Below, in pieces: positions 49,762 to 58,288 of a stretch of DNA of 64,000 bases. Within the stretch, counting starts at the first letter, position 1, and each line of letters starts with the position of its first letter. Under the pieces are notes generated by a model, which was given only the letters and a program-made list of their open reading frames with translations, did not search any database and had not been told where the DNA came from. The translations under genes and the position numbers were made by a program. Source of the stretch: Bog-532 sp963830385 (lineage in GTDB: Bacteria; Actinomycetota; Actinomycetes; Streptosporangiales; Streptosporangiaceae); the NCBI GenBank assembly GCA_963830385.1, contig CAWHMD010000008.1:558001-622000 (forward strand), in the 5' to 3' direction.

Positions 49762-49840
49762 GCCTTCGTCAACCTCCTCAGCGCGGCCGGAGCTTCCCCG
49801 TGCGCGTCCGCCGCGAGCGAACCGGCAGCCCGGCCGGCGG

Positions 49841-50623
49841 CTACCAGGAAGAAGCGGAGCCGCGCGAGCGCTGCAGCCGGGCCTGCATGGCGATCTCGGC
49901 GGCCGACTGCTCGGCCAGCGACCGGCCAGGTGCTCCGGACAGCAGTTCCTTGGTCGCCCGGGCGGTGTCGGCGGCGGTCGTGCACAGCGCGGTGGCCAGG
50001 CTGGCCACGGCCGCGTCGAGTTCGGCGGCGGGTACGACCTGCTGGGCGAGCCCCAGCGCGCGGGCCTCGGCGGCGTCGATGTTGCGGGCAGTCAGGCAGA
50101 TCTCCAGCGCCCGGGGCAGGCCGGCGATGTCGACCAGCGGCTTTGTCCCCGTGAGGTCGGGGACCAGGCCGAGCGCCGGTTCTTTCATACAGAAAATGGC
50201 GTTGTCGGCGCAGACTCGCAGGTCGCAGGCGAGCGCCAGCTGGAAGCCGCCGCCGATCGCGTAACCGTGCACGGCGGCGATGGAGACGATCTCGGGCCGC
50301 CGCAGCCACAGGTACCCGGCCTGGTAGCTGGCCACCGCGTCCTCGAAGCCGGGGTCAGACGGGCTGGTCAGTTCCTCGCCCGGGATCCCATCGGCGGTGA
50401 ACAGGCGCAGATCGATGCCGGCCGAGAACGACGGCCCGTCGCCGCGGACCACGACCACCCGGACCTCGGGCGGCAGCTCCTCGCCGATCACCGCCAGGCC
50501 GCGCCACATGGACGGGGTCATCGCGTTGCGCCGCTCGGGCCGGTGCAACGTGATAGTGGCGACCGCGCCGTCGATGTCGAGCTTAAGTCCCGCGCCTTCG
50601 GGCGCCGCGGGGCTGCTGGCCAT
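49841..50623 (-). CDS. Enoyl-CoA hydratase/isomerase family protein
   Basis: A 260-residue crotonase. N-terminal GAVATITLHRPERRNAMTPSMW, oxyanion-hole segments GDGPSFSAGIDL and AVHGYAIGGGFQLALACDL, and one acidic residue in FCMKEPALGLVPD at a catalytic position. The other crotonase Glu is not clearly present, so hydratase activity is uncertain; isomerase or another crotonase reaction is possible. AAAGGAG precedes the ATG. Confidence 0.87.
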   Translation of the reverse strand: MASSPAAPEGAGLKLDIDGAVATITLHRPERRNAMTPSMWRGLAVIGEELPPEVRVVVVRGDGPSFSAGIDLRLFTADGIPGEELTSPSDPGFEDAVASYQAGYLWLRRPEIVSIAAVHGYAIGGGFQLALACDLRVCADNAIFCMKEPALGLVPDLTGTKPLVDIAGLPRALEICLTARNIDAAEARALGLAQQVVPAAELDAAVASLATALCTTAADTARATKELLSGAPGRSLAEQSAAEIAMQARLQRSRGSASSW

Positions 50624-50663
50624 GGGTGTCTCCTTTCCGGGCTTCCCTCAAGGAGACCACGGG

Positions 50664-50885
50664 TCAGCGCTTGCTGCTCGACTTGCCCCGGGTGGCACCA
50701 CCGCGCCCGCGCAGTTTGACCCCGTTCTCGCTGAGCATCCGGTGCACGAATCCGTACGAACGCCCGGTCGACGCGGCCAGCGAACGAATGCTCTCCCCCG
50801 CGTCGTACCGGCGTTTGAGGTCGGCCGCCAGCTTGGAGCGGTCCGGCCCCGTGACCCGGGTGCCCTTCTTCAGCGTCTCGGCCAC
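50664..50885 (-). CDS. Small helix-turn-helix domain protein
   Basis: A 73-residue basic protein conserved in actinobacteria: MAETLKKGTRVTGPDRSKLAADLKRRYDAGESIRSLAASTGRSYGFVHRMLSENGVKLRGRGG in short pieces, ending in a Lys/Ser tail. The HTH (about 32-52, IRSLAASTGRSYGFVHRML) resembles those of resolvase-type or AsnC-type DNA-binding domains. GGGAGG is 5 nt before the GTG start. Probably a DNA-binding or nucleoid-associated protein; function not established. Confidence 0.82.
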   Translation of the reverse strand: MAETLKKGTRVTGPDRSKLAADLKRRYDAGESIRSLAASTGRSYGFVHRMLSENGVKLRGRGGATRGKSSSKR

Positions 50886-51021
50886 GTTTACCTCCCGTTA
50901 GGTAGAGTCACCGCTGCGTAACATCGCCCCTCGCCATGATCAGGCTTTGCCGCCCGAATAGCTACCCGCATTGAGGTAAAACGATCATTATTTTCGCCAG
51001 CAATGCCCGACGGCGACAAGC

Positions 51022-52620
51022 TCACGCAAGCGATACCAGATCCTCGAAATCCTCGTTCCAGGTGTCCTCTACCCCGTCGGGCAGCAAAATGACTCTTTCC
51101 GGCGAGAGGGCTTCAACCGCCCCTTCGTCGTGGGTGACCAGCACGATGGCGCCGGCGTAGGAGCGCAGGGCGGCCAGGATCTCGGCCCGGCTGGCCGGGT
51201 CGAGGTTGTTGGTCGGCTCGTCCAGCAGCAGCACGTTGGCCCCGGACACCACCAGCAGGGCCAGCGCCAGCCGGGTCTTCTCCCCGCCCGACAGCACGCC
51301 GGCCGGCTTGCTGGCGTCGTCGCCGGAGAACAGGAACGACCCCAGCACCGTGCGCTGCTCGGACTCGGTGAGGCCGGGCGCGGCCGAGCGCATGTTGTCC
51401 AGCACCGACCGCTCCACGTCGAGCGTCTCGTGCTCCTGGGCGTAGTACCCGAGCCGCAGGCCGTGCCCGGGGGTGACGGTCCCGGTGTCGGCGGCCTCGA
51501 TACCGGCCAGCAGGCGCAGCAGCGTGGTCTTGCCCGCCCCGTTGAGGCCGAGGATGACCACCCGGCTGCCCCGGTCCACGGCGACGTCCACGTCGGCGAA
51601 GACTTCCAGGCTGCCGTAGGACTTGGACAGGCCGGTGGCGGACAGCGGGGTGCGGCCGCAGGGGGCCGGCACCGGGAACCGGAGCTTGGCCACCCGGTCC
51701 GCGTTGCGCTCCTCGGCCAGCCCGGACAGCAGCCGCTCGGCCCGGCGCTGCATGCCCTGGGCGGCCTTGGCCTTGGTCGCCTTGGCCCGCATCTTGTCGG
51801 CCTGGGCGGACAGCGCGGCCGCCTGCCGCTCGGCGTTGGCCCGCTCCCGCTTGCGCCTCCTCTCGTCGGTCTCCCGCTGCTTGAGGTAGGCCGCCCAGCC
51901 CAGGTTGTAGTAGTCGAGCTCGGAGCGGGTGGCGTCCAGGTAGAAGACCTTGTTGACCACCGCTTCGAGCAGCGTGACGTCGTGGCTGACCACCATCAGG
52001 CCGCCCCGGTAGCTTTTCAGGTGGTCCCGCAGCCAGGTGATCGAGTCGGCGTCCAGGTGGTTGGTCGGCTCGTCCAGCAGCAGCGTCTGCGAGTCGCCGA
52101 ACAGGATCCGGGCCAGCTCCACCCGGCGCCGCTGGCCGCCCGACAGCGTCCCCAGCGGCTGGTGCATGACCCGGTCGGGCAGCCCGAGGCTGGACGCGAT
52201 CGAGGCGGCCTCGGCCTCGGCCGCGTAGCCGCCCAGCACCGACATCCGCTCCTCCAGGCGGCTGTACTTGCGGATCGCGGCGTCGGCCCGGTCGCGGTTG
52301 GGGTCGGACATCTGCGTCTCGGCCTCGCGCAGCTGGGCCCGCAGGGCGTCCAGGCCGCGGGAGGACAGCACCCGGTCCACCGCGGTGGTTTCCAGGTCGC
52401 CGGTGCGCGGGTCCTGGGGCAGGTAGCCGATCTCGCCGCTGCGGCGTACCGTACCGGCCGCCGGCAGCCCCTCGCCCGCCAGCGTCTTCAGCAGGGTGGT
52501 CTTGCCCGCGCCGTTGCGGCCGACCAGGCCGACGCGGTCACCGGGCGCAACCTGGAAGCTGGCGTCATCCAGCAGCAGGCGCGCGCCCGCGCGCAGTTCG
52601 ATCCCTTGGGCCACAATCAC
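51022..52620 (-). CDS. ABC-F family ATP-binding protein
   Basis: A 532-residue protein with two ABC domains and no membrane segment. Domain 1: VGRNGAGKTTLLKTL, LSGGQRRRVELARILF, LLLDEPTNHLD. A charged linker (about 240-300, RETDERRRKRERANAERQAA) follows. Domain 2: LGLNGAGKTTLLRLL, LSGGEKTRLALALLV, LLLDEPTNNLD. ABC-F proteins act on the ribosome as translation factors, some giving antibiotic resistance. GTG 52620, preceded by GAGAGG, is preferred over the longer frame from 52665, which adds a non-conserved tail. Confidence 0.92.
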   Translation of the reverse strand: MIVAQGIELRAGARLLLDDASFQVAPGDRVGLVGRNGAGKTTLLKTLAGEGLPAAGTVRRSGEIGYLPQDPRTGDLETTAVDRVLSSRGLDALRAQLREAETQMSDPNRDRADAAIRKYSRLEERMSVLGGYAAEAEAASIASSLGLPDRVMHQPLGTLSGGQRRRVELARILFGDSQTLLLDEPTNHLDADSITWLRDHLKSYRGGLMVVSHDVTLLEAVVNKVFYLDATRSELDYYNLGWAAYLKQRETDERRRKRERANAERQAAALSAQADKMRAKATKAKAAQGMQRRAERLLSGLAEERNADRVAKLRFPVPAPCGRTPLSATGLSKSYGSLEVFADVDVAVDRGSRVVILGLNGAGKTTLLRLLAGIEAADTGTVTPGHGLRLGYYAQEHETLDVERSVLDNMRSAAPGLTESEQRTVLGSFLFSGDDASKPAGVLSGGEKTRLALALLVVSGANVLLLDEPTNNLDPASRAEILAALRSYAGAIVLVTHDEGAVEALSPERVILLPDGVEDTWNEDFEDLVSLA

Positions 52621-52973
52621 AGCGAAACCTCTCCCCTGCTGTTCAACACGTGACGACGGTCGCAAAGTCCGCGCAGCTCAGATAGGCGCGGACGCGCCGG
52701 CTAGGCAAGCAGAGGGAACACAGCCCAGATACTACCGGAGTGGCCGGCCGCGTTCTCCTCAATATTTCGGTCCCGCTTGTGCGCCGTTTCACAACTACGG
52801 AGAGCCCTCAACCCTTTACTATCCGTATCTAGGAACCTGAGCGAGCCCGAGGGCCGCGGTGGTGCCTGGACTGAGGAGCGAGAAGCGAGGAACGAGCGCC
52901 CGAGCGACGAGGGAAGGCGCCGCCTCCAGGCGGCCCGACGGGCGAGCGGGCAAACACAGCAAGGAAAACGGTG
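52621..52973. other. 353-bp divergent intergenic region, purine-rich leader of the SseB-like gene
   Basis: No gene is supported. An AT-richer part around 52800-52835 (TTTACTATCCGTATCTAGG) is the likely plus-strand promoter. The following 130 nt are rich in GAGCGAG and GAAGCGAG words and contain GC-rich inverted repeats near 52915-52945, so the SseB-like transcript may have a structured leader. Confidence 0.5.
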
Positions 52974-53873
52974 ATGACTCCGACCTCCGACGACGCCGTG
53001 GCGCAGGCGCTGGCCGCCGCGGTCAAGGACAGCGACCGGATCAGTGACCTGCTCGACGAGCTGAGCCGGGGACGTCTGTGGCTGCCGCTGCCGGACGACG
53101 GCGGCCCGGTGACCGACGGCTCGGCCGTCCAGCTGCCGACCGTGGTCTACCTCGGCTCGGAGTTCGTGCCCGCCTTCACCTCGGCCGAGGCGCTGGCCAG
53201 CTACGCCGGGGTGTCGGTGGCCGGCCAGCAGCCGCCGGAACCGGCCGACGGGCGGGCCTGGACGCCGGCCGCCGGGCCGTACGGCGGCTGGACCGCCCAC
53301 CGGGTGGCCCCGCCCGCCATCCCCCGGCCGGCCGAGCCGGTGACCGTCGGCCTGGCCCCGGTGGCGGCTCCGGCCGATCGGCGGCCGGTCCCGCACGTGG
53401 TGGTGCCCACGGCCGCGCTGGCGCGGCGGCTGCCGCCCGGCCTGGGCATCGCGCTCAACCCGGGCGCGGCCGCCAGCGTTCCCATCTATCCCGAGGGCGT
53501 CACCTACCTGGCCGCCGCCGAATGGGCCGCCGGCGACGTCCGGATCCGGCTGGGCCAGCCGCCGGCCGAGCCGGAGAGCCTGCTGCGGGAGGTCTCGGCC
53601 GGGCTGCGGCCGATCCGGGCCGCCCAGCGGGCGTCCCGGGCCTGGCTGTCGGTGCCGGGCGCGGGCGAGGGCCTGATCATCTCGGTTGCCCTCGACGACC
53701 CGGCCGACCAGCTGGCCCAGCAGGAAGTGCTGAGCGCGATCGCCTACGCGGCCGAGGTGGCCGGGCCGAAGGCCGGCTTCCCGATCGACGTGACGTTCCC
53801 GGGTGAGCACCCGCTCGACGACGTGGACCTGTGGATCGCCGACCACGCGATGCCGTTCCACCTGCGGGCCTGA
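52974..53873 (+). CDS. SseB family protein
   Basis: A 299-residue protein with an SseB N-terminal domain (LLDELSRGRLWLPLPDDG, TVVYLGSEFVPAFTSAEALASYAG) and an SseB-like C-terminal domain (ESLLREVSAGLRPIRAAQRASRAWL, LIISVALDDPADQLAQQEVLSAIAYAAEVAG). SseB was named for serine sensitivity in E. coli; the family's biochemical role is unclear. AAGGA is 8 nt before ATG 52974; GTG 52971 is the alternative. Cytoplasmic. Confidence 0.82.
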   Translation: MTPTSDDAVAQALAAAVKDSDRISDLLDELSRGRLWLPLPDDGGPVTDGSAVQLPTVVYLGSEFVPAFTSAEALASYAGVSVAGQQPPEPADGRAWTPAAGPYGGWTAHRVAPPAIPRPAEPVTVGLAPVAAPADRRPVPHVVVPTAALARRLPPGLGIALNPGAAASVPIYPEGVTYLAAAEWAAGDVRIRLGQPPAEPESLLREVSAGLRPIRAAQRASRAWLSVPGAGEGLIISVALDDPADQLAQQEVLSAIAYAAEVAGPKAGFPIDVTFPGEHPLDDVDLWIADHAMPFHLRA

Positions 53874-53908
53874 CCCTGGCTGTCGCCCCGGCCGGGTAGG
53901 GTCCGGGC

Positions 53909-54562
53909 ATGGCCCTGGCCCGGAAGGTGATCACCGACACGACGCGGCTGGTCACGGTGCCGTTCGTGCCCGAGATCAGGCTGCAGCAGGCCGAGGACCC
54001 GTTCACGGTGTGGGAGCAGACCGAGACCGCGGCCGGGCAGGCTGAGCTGCCCCCGCCGTTCTGGGCGTTCCCCTGGGCGGGCGGCCAGGCGCTGGCCCGC
54101 TACCTGCTCGACCATCCGGACGTGGTGGCCGGGCAGCAGGTGCTGGACGTAGCCTCCGGATCGGGCCTGGTGGCGATCGCGGCCGCCCGCTGCGGCGCCC
54201 GGCCGGTGCTCGCGGTGGACGTCGACGAGCTGGCCATCAGGGCCATTTCGGTCAACGCGGCCGCCAACGGGGCACGGGTCCGGCCGCTGCGGGCCGACCT
54301 GCTGGACGGGGACGCGGAGGGCGCCAGCGTGGTGCTGTGCGCCGACGCGTTCTACGAGGAGGACCTGGCCGCCCGGATTTTGCGGTTCCTGCACCGGGCC
54401 CGGGCGGAGGGAGCGCGGGTCTTCGTCGGTGATCCAGGCCGGGCGTTCCTGCGCACCGCGGGGTTCGTGCCGCTGGCGGCCTACGAGATCCCGGTCACGA
54501 TCGCGCTGGAGGGCATGACCAGCAAACGGGCCACCGTCTACGAGGTCTCGGACGGGGACTGA
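53909..54562 (+). CDS. Class I SAM-dependent methyltransferase (PrmA/nicotinamide-methylase-like)
   Basis: A 217-residue protein: VLDVASGSGLVAIAAARCGARPVLAVDVDELAIRAISVNAAANG contains motif I and the acidic loop 2 (in pieces), and VVLCADAFYEEDLA fills the motif IV position. This resembles the PrmA/METTL20-type protein methyltransferases. TAGGGT lies 6 nt before ATG (leaderless). It is followed after 2 nt by a winged-helix protein gene, so they probably form an operon. Substrate unknown. Confidence 0.85.
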   Translation: MALARKVITDTTRLVTVPFVPEIRLQQAEDPFTVWEQTETAAGQAELPPPFWAFPWAGGQALARYLLDHPDVVAGQQVLDVASGSGLVAIAAARCGARPVLAVDVDELAIRAISVNAAANGARVRPLRADLLDGDAEGASVVLCADAFYEEDLAARILRFLHRARAEGARVFVGDPGRAFLRTAGFVPLAAYEIPVTIALEGMTSKRATVYEVSDGD

Positions 54563-54564
54563 CC

Positions 54565-55647
54565 GTGCCGCTGCCGCTCACCACGCTGCTGTCGCAGGCC
54601 CTGGTCGCGTACACGATCGAGTTCGACAACGAGGCCGAGCACCGGATGCCGCACCGCACGACCCGGTACACAGAGCCGGGGCTGCGCGGCGTGTGGCTGG
54701 TGTCGATGGCCATGTGGCTCAACTGCATGCAGTACCTGAGCGACGAGCCGATGCTCGTCAGCGACCTGGAGCGGCAGGCCAGGACCGGCACCAACCTGGA
54801 CGGCATGCGGCGCTGGGGCTACGTGGTGCTGGAGTCGGAGTCCGGCCGCGACCTCAAGCGCAAGCCGAAGGACCTGACCATCCGCGCCACCCGGCGCGGC
54901 CAGCAGGCCCAGGAGGTGTGGCGGCCGCTGGGCGCCGAGGTCGAGGAGCGCTGGCGGGAGCGGTTCGGCGCCGCCGCGGTGGACCGGCTGCGGGCGGCCC
55001 TGGCCGCGGTGGCCGGCCAGCTCGACCTGGACCTGCCCGACGCCATGCCGATCCTGCACCACGGGCTGCGCAGCGCCCGGTCCGGCTTCGCGGCCCGGGA
55101 GCCAGTGGCCGAGCCGGACCTGGCGCTGCCGGTGCTGCTGGCCCGGGTGCTGGTGTGGATCACGGCCCGGTTCGAGAAGCGTTCCCCGCTGTCCCTGCCG
55201 GTCTGCGCCGACCTGCTGCGGGTCCTGGACACCAAGGGTGTGCTGGTCAAGGAGCTGCCGGCCCGCACCGGGGTGTCCAAGGAAGCGCTGGCCATGGCCA
55301 TCGGCCAGCTGACCGTGCGGGACCTGGCCGTGGTGGGGCCGGCTCCCGGCAGCCGGTTCAAGGCGGCCCGGCTCACCCAGCGGGGCCAGGAAGCCCAGTG
55401 GACCTACGCCGACGTGATGGACCAGCTCGACAGCCGGCTCGGGCCGCGGTTCGGCCCGGGCACCGTGGCCGCGTTGCGGGCCGCCCTGGAGCCGCTGGCC
55501 GGGGACCCGGACGACCCGGCCCACGCGCCGCTGATGGCCGGGCTGGAGCCGTACCCGGACAACTGGCGGGCGGACACCCCGCCGCCGGCCACGCTGCCGC
55601 ATTTCCCGATGGTCCTGCATCGCGGCGGGTTCCCCGACGGCAGCTAG
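54565..55647 (+). CDS. Winged-helix (MarR-like) domain protein, duplicated architecture
   Basis: A 360-residue protein with two winged-helix-like segments. The first (about 35-115) reads WLNCMQYLSDEPMLVSDLERQARTG...MRRWGYVVLES in MarR style. The second (about 210-280) reads LCADLLRVLDTKGVLVKELPARTGVSKEALAMAIGQLTVRDLAVV. Each is followed by a helix starting TRRGQQAQEVW or TQRGQEAQWTY. It begins (GTG 54565) 2 nt after the methyltransferase stop. Presumed DNA-binding regulator; target and ligand unknown. The internal repeat suggests an old duplication. Confidence 0.75.
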   Translation: MPLPLTTLLSQALVAYTIEFDNEAEHRMPHRTTRYTEPGLRGVWLVSMAMWLNCMQYLSDEPMLVSDLERQARTGTNLDGMRRWGYVVLESESGRDLKRKPKDLTIRATRRGQQAQEVWRPLGAEVEERWRERFGAAAVDRLRAALAAVAGQLDLDLPDAMPILHHGLRSARSGFAAREPVAEPDLALPVLLARVLVWITARFEKRSPLSLPVCADLLRVLDTKGVLVKELPARTGVSKEALAMAIGQLTVRDLAVVGPAPGSRFKAARLTQRGQEAQWTYADVMDQLDSRLGPRFGPGTVAALRAALEPLAGDPDDPAHAPLMAGLEPYPDNWRADTPPPATLPHFPMVLHRGGFPDGS

Positions 55648-55672
55648 GCTCGGGCCGGAGGTGGGACTGGAC

Positions 55673-56449
55673 ATGACCGGGGATACCGATCCGGCCTCGT
55701 TCGGCGAGCACGCCGCGTCGTTCGAGGCGGCGGCGGCCAGCTACGAACGGGGCCGCCCGTCCTACCCGCCGGAGGCGCTGGACTGGCTGCTGCCGCCGGC
55801 CGCCCGGCGCGTGCTCGACCTCGGTGCGGGCACCGGCAAGCTGACCCGCCAGCTGACCGCGCGGCGCCTGGACGTGGTCGCGGTGGAGCCGCTGGAAGGC
55901 ATGCGGCAGGAGCTGAGCCGGGTGCTGCCGGGCACTGCGGTGCTGGCGGGCACGGCCGAGCAGATCCCGCTGCCGGACGGCGCGGTCGACGCGGTGCTGG
56001 CCGCCCAGGCCTGGCACTGGGTGACCCCCGAGCTGGCCGCCCCCGAGGTCGCCCGGGTACTGCGGCCCGGTGGCACGCTCGGCCTGGTCTGGAACGAGCG
56101 CGACGACGCGGTGCCGTGGGTCGGCGAGCTGAACGGGATCGTCAACGAGCTGGGCCGCCGGCTGCAGGCGGAGGCGATGCGGGAAGGCAACAACAGCGAC
56201 CAGCCCCGGGTGGGACCGCCGTTCGGGCCGCTGGAGCTGCACCAGGTGCGGTGGGTGCACGACACCACCAAGCCGGAGCTGGTGGACATGATCGCCTCCC
56301 GCAGCTACGTGATCCTGCTCCCGCCGGACCGGCGGGCGGCGCTGCTGGCGGCCGTGCGCCAGCTGCTGGACACCCACCCGGCGCTGGCCGGGCGGCCCAC
56401 CGTCCCGCTGCCCTACATCACCTGGTGCTGGCGCACCACTATTCGCTAG
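55673..56449 (+). CDS. Class I SAM-dependent methyltransferase
   Basis: A 258-residue protein similar in plan to the one at 4269: SFEAAAASYERGRPSYPPEALDWLL, RRVLDLGAGTGKLTRQL (motif I), VVAVEPLEGMRQEL, AAQAWHWVTPELAAPEVARVLRPGG and LVWNERDDAVPWV. This is the UbiE-like small-molecule class. ATG 55673 is preferred because GTG 55661 lies inside the Shine-Dalgarno GGAGGTG. It is the end of a three-gene group with a methyltransferase and a winged-helix protein. Substrate unknown. Confidence 0.87.
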   Translation: MTGDTDPASFGEHAASFEAAAASYERGRPSYPPEALDWLLPPAARRVLDLGAGTGKLTRQLTARRLDVVAVEPLEGMRQELSRVLPGTAVLAGTAEQIPLPDGAVDAVLAAQAWHWVTPELAAPEVARVLRPGGTLGLVWNERDDAVPWVGELNGIVNELGRRLQAEAMREGNNSDQPRVGPPFGPLELHQVRWVHDTTKPELVDMIASRSYVILLPPDRRAALLAAVRQLLDTHPALAGRPTVPLPYITWCWRTTIR

Positions 56450-56481
56450 CGACCCGGCCGGCCCGGGCGTAGGCTCCCGCC

Positions 56482-56538
56482 GTGGTCGAGATCTACCGGG
56501 CCGGGTGCCGGGCGATCGACGGCACGGCCGGCCTGTAG
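56482..56538 (+). CDS. Possible 18-residue leaderless small ORF
   Basis: TAGGCT (56470-56475) is 6 nt before a GTG that opens an 18-codon frame, VVEIYRAGCRAIDGTAGL, then TAG. The -10/start spacing is the same as at several real leaderless genes in this window. It may be a functional small peptide, or the stump of a gene lost when the convergent sigma factor gene came to lie next to it. No similarity is recognised. Confidence 0.3.
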   Translation: MVEIYRAGCRAIDGTAGL

Positions 56539-56545
56539 GGCCGCG

Positions 56546-57808
56546 CTAGTTACTCATCGGCCCGGCTCCTGGGCCGAGCCGCTTCGCCTGCGTGGCGAGG
56601 TACCGGCGTTCGGGTGTGCTGGTGCACAGCCGGGCCGCCTGTGCGTAGGCCTTCGCCGCCGCGGCCGGTTCTCCGGCCAGTTCCAGCAGGTGCGCCCGGG
56701 CGGCGAACAGCCGGTGGTGCTTCGCCATCCGCTTGTCCTGCTGGAGCCCGTCCAGCAGGTCGAGGCCTGCCCGGGGGCCGTGCACCAGGCCGGCCGCGAC
56801 GGCCCGGTTGAGCGTGGTGAACGGGTTCGGCGCGGCCAGTTCCAGCAGGTTGTAGAGCCCGAGGATCTGCGGCCAGTCGGTGTCGCCCATCGTCTCGGCC
56901 TCGTCATGCACGGCCGCGATCGCCGCCTGCAGCTGGTACGGGCCGGTGCTGCCCCGGGCGAGGGCGGCGGTGACCAGTGCGGTGCCCTCATCGATCATGG
57001 CGCGGTCCCAGCGGGAGCGGTCCTGCTCGGCCAGCGGGACCAGGCTCACCCCGTCCGGCGCGGTGCGGGCGGGCCTGCGCGCGTCGGTGAGCAGCATGAG
57101 CGCGAGCAGGCCGGCCACCTCTGGCTCGTCCGGGAGCAGGCGGCGCAGCCAGCGCATGAGGCGGATCGCCTCGCCGGACAGCGCGGGCACGGTGACCGCG
57201 TCACCATCAGACGGGGTGTAGCCCTCGCTGAAGATGAGGTACAGCACGTGCAGGACGGGCGCGAGCCGGTCGCGGACTCCGGCCGGCAGCGTGAAGTCCT
57301 CCTGGTGGAGGACCTGCTTGGCGCGGCTGATCCGCTGCGCCATCGTGGCCTCCGGCACCCCGAACGCCGCAGCGATCTGGGCCGTGGACAGGCCGCCGAT
57401 CGCGCGCAGCGTGAGCGCGATCTGGCTCGGTGTGCTGATCGCCGGGTGGCAGCAGCCGAACAGCAGGATGAGTGAGTCGTCGGCGCCCGGCGGCACGTCC
57501 GCGTCCGGTGCCACCGCCAGCAGCTCCGATTGCGGGGTGGCGACGGCGATCCGTTCCTCGCGCCGGCGCCGTGAGTGCTCGCTGCGCACCTGGTCGAGCA
57601 GCTTGCGGGTCGCGACGGCGACCAGCCAGCCGCGGGGATTGCCCGGCTGGCCCTCGGCCGGCCACTGCACCGCGGCGGCGATCAGGGCTTCCTGGGTGGC
57701 ATCCTCGCACAGGGAGAACTGGCCGTATCCGTACCGGCGGAGCAGCGCGGCGAGGACCTGCGGCGCGAGGTCGCGCAGCAGGTCCCCGGTTGCGCCCGGA
57801 TCGGTCAA
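56546..57808 (-). CDS. ECF42-type RNA polymerase sigma factor with C-terminal SnoaL-less extension (DUF6596)
   Basis: A 420-residue ECF sigma factor. Region 2: LLRRYGYGQFSLCEDATQEALIAAAVQWP, then RGWLVAVATRKLLDQVRSEHSRRRR. Region 4: QIALTLRAIGGLSTAQIAAAFGVPEATMAQRISRAKQVL. A helical C-terminal domain of about 220 residues follows (LYLIFSEGYTPSDGD, YQLQAAIAAVHDEAE, LYNLLELAAPNPFTTLNRAVA), typical of ECF42 factors. Such factors lack anti-sigma factors and are linked to DGPF/YciI proteins, as here. The start appears to be TTG 57808, overlapping the YciI stop by 4 nt (TTGA). Confidence 0.9.
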   Translation of the reverse strand: MTDPGATGDLLRDLAPQVLAALLRRYGYGQFSLCEDATQEALIAAAVQWPAEGQPGNPRGWLVAVATRKLLDQVRSEHSRRRREERIAVATPQSELLAVAPDADVPPGADDSLILLFGCCHPAISTPSQIALTLRAIGGLSTAQIAAAFGVPEATMAQRISRAKQVLHQEDFTLPAGVRDRLAPVLHVLYLIFSEGYTPSDGDAVTVPALSGEAIRLMRWLRRLLPDEPEVAGLLALMLLTDARRPARTAPDGVSLVPLAEQDRSRWDRAMIDEGTALVTAALARGSTGPYQLQAAIAAVHDEAETMGDTDWPQILGLYNLLELAAPNPFTTLNRAVAAGLVHGPRAGLDLLDGLQQDKRMAKHHRLFAARAHLLELAGEPAAAAKAYAQAARLCTSTPERRYLATQAKRLGPGAGPMSN

Positions 57809-58173
57809 AGATCGTTTTTTGAATCGTGCGGCACCGGCCAGAGCTCGACCGGCTCCTGGTCCGCGAACGGCATGTCCGCGGCGATCTCCAGCGCGCGCTC
57901 CTCGCTGTCTACATCCAGCAGGTAGAAGCTGGCGATGTACTCTTTGGTCTCCTGGTACGGCCCGTCGGTGACGGCCGGCAAGCCGGTGGCCTGATCGCGC
58001 CGCACCAGCTTGGCCTGGGCCTCGGACGCCAGCCCGTAGGCGCCGATCAGCTCGCCGGTGCCCTCGTACTTCTTGTTGAACGCGTCCTGCTTAGCGATCG
58101 CCTCCGGCCAGGTCTCGGCCGGGAACGACGCCCACTTCTCCTCGTTGCCGTAGATCAGCATCAGGTACTTCAT
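57805..58173 (-). CDS. YciI/DGPF domain protein
   Basis: A 122-residue protein: MKYLMLIYGNEEKW and the name-giving VTDGPYQETKEYIASFYLLDVDSEERALEIA, then PVELWPV. Ferredoxin-like YciI fold. DGPF proteins are encoded with ECF42 sigma factors and are presumed either to be part of the signalling device or its regulated output. GGAGG precedes the ATG; the gene is first in the coupled pair with the sigma factor. Confidence 0.9.
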   Translation of the reverse strand: MKYLMLIYGNEEKWASFPAETWPEAIAKQDAFNKKYEGTGELIGAYGLASEAQAKLVRRDQATGLPAVTDGPYQETKEYIASFYLLDVDSEERALEIAADMPFADQEPVELWPVPHDSKNDL

Positions 58174-58288
58174 CGCGGTCCTCCATACGGGTTCACGTGG
58201 TCGCTGTCACCCGTCAGTCGGAGCCGCGCCCCGGTTCTCGACATGGCCGCTGCCGATTATCCCGCCGGAGCCAGCGCGCCCGCGGTTC

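Noticed and set aside
52701..53861. 386-codon minus-strand frame opposite the SseB-like gene
   Set aside because: Composition typical of antisense frames in high-GC DNA; no motif.
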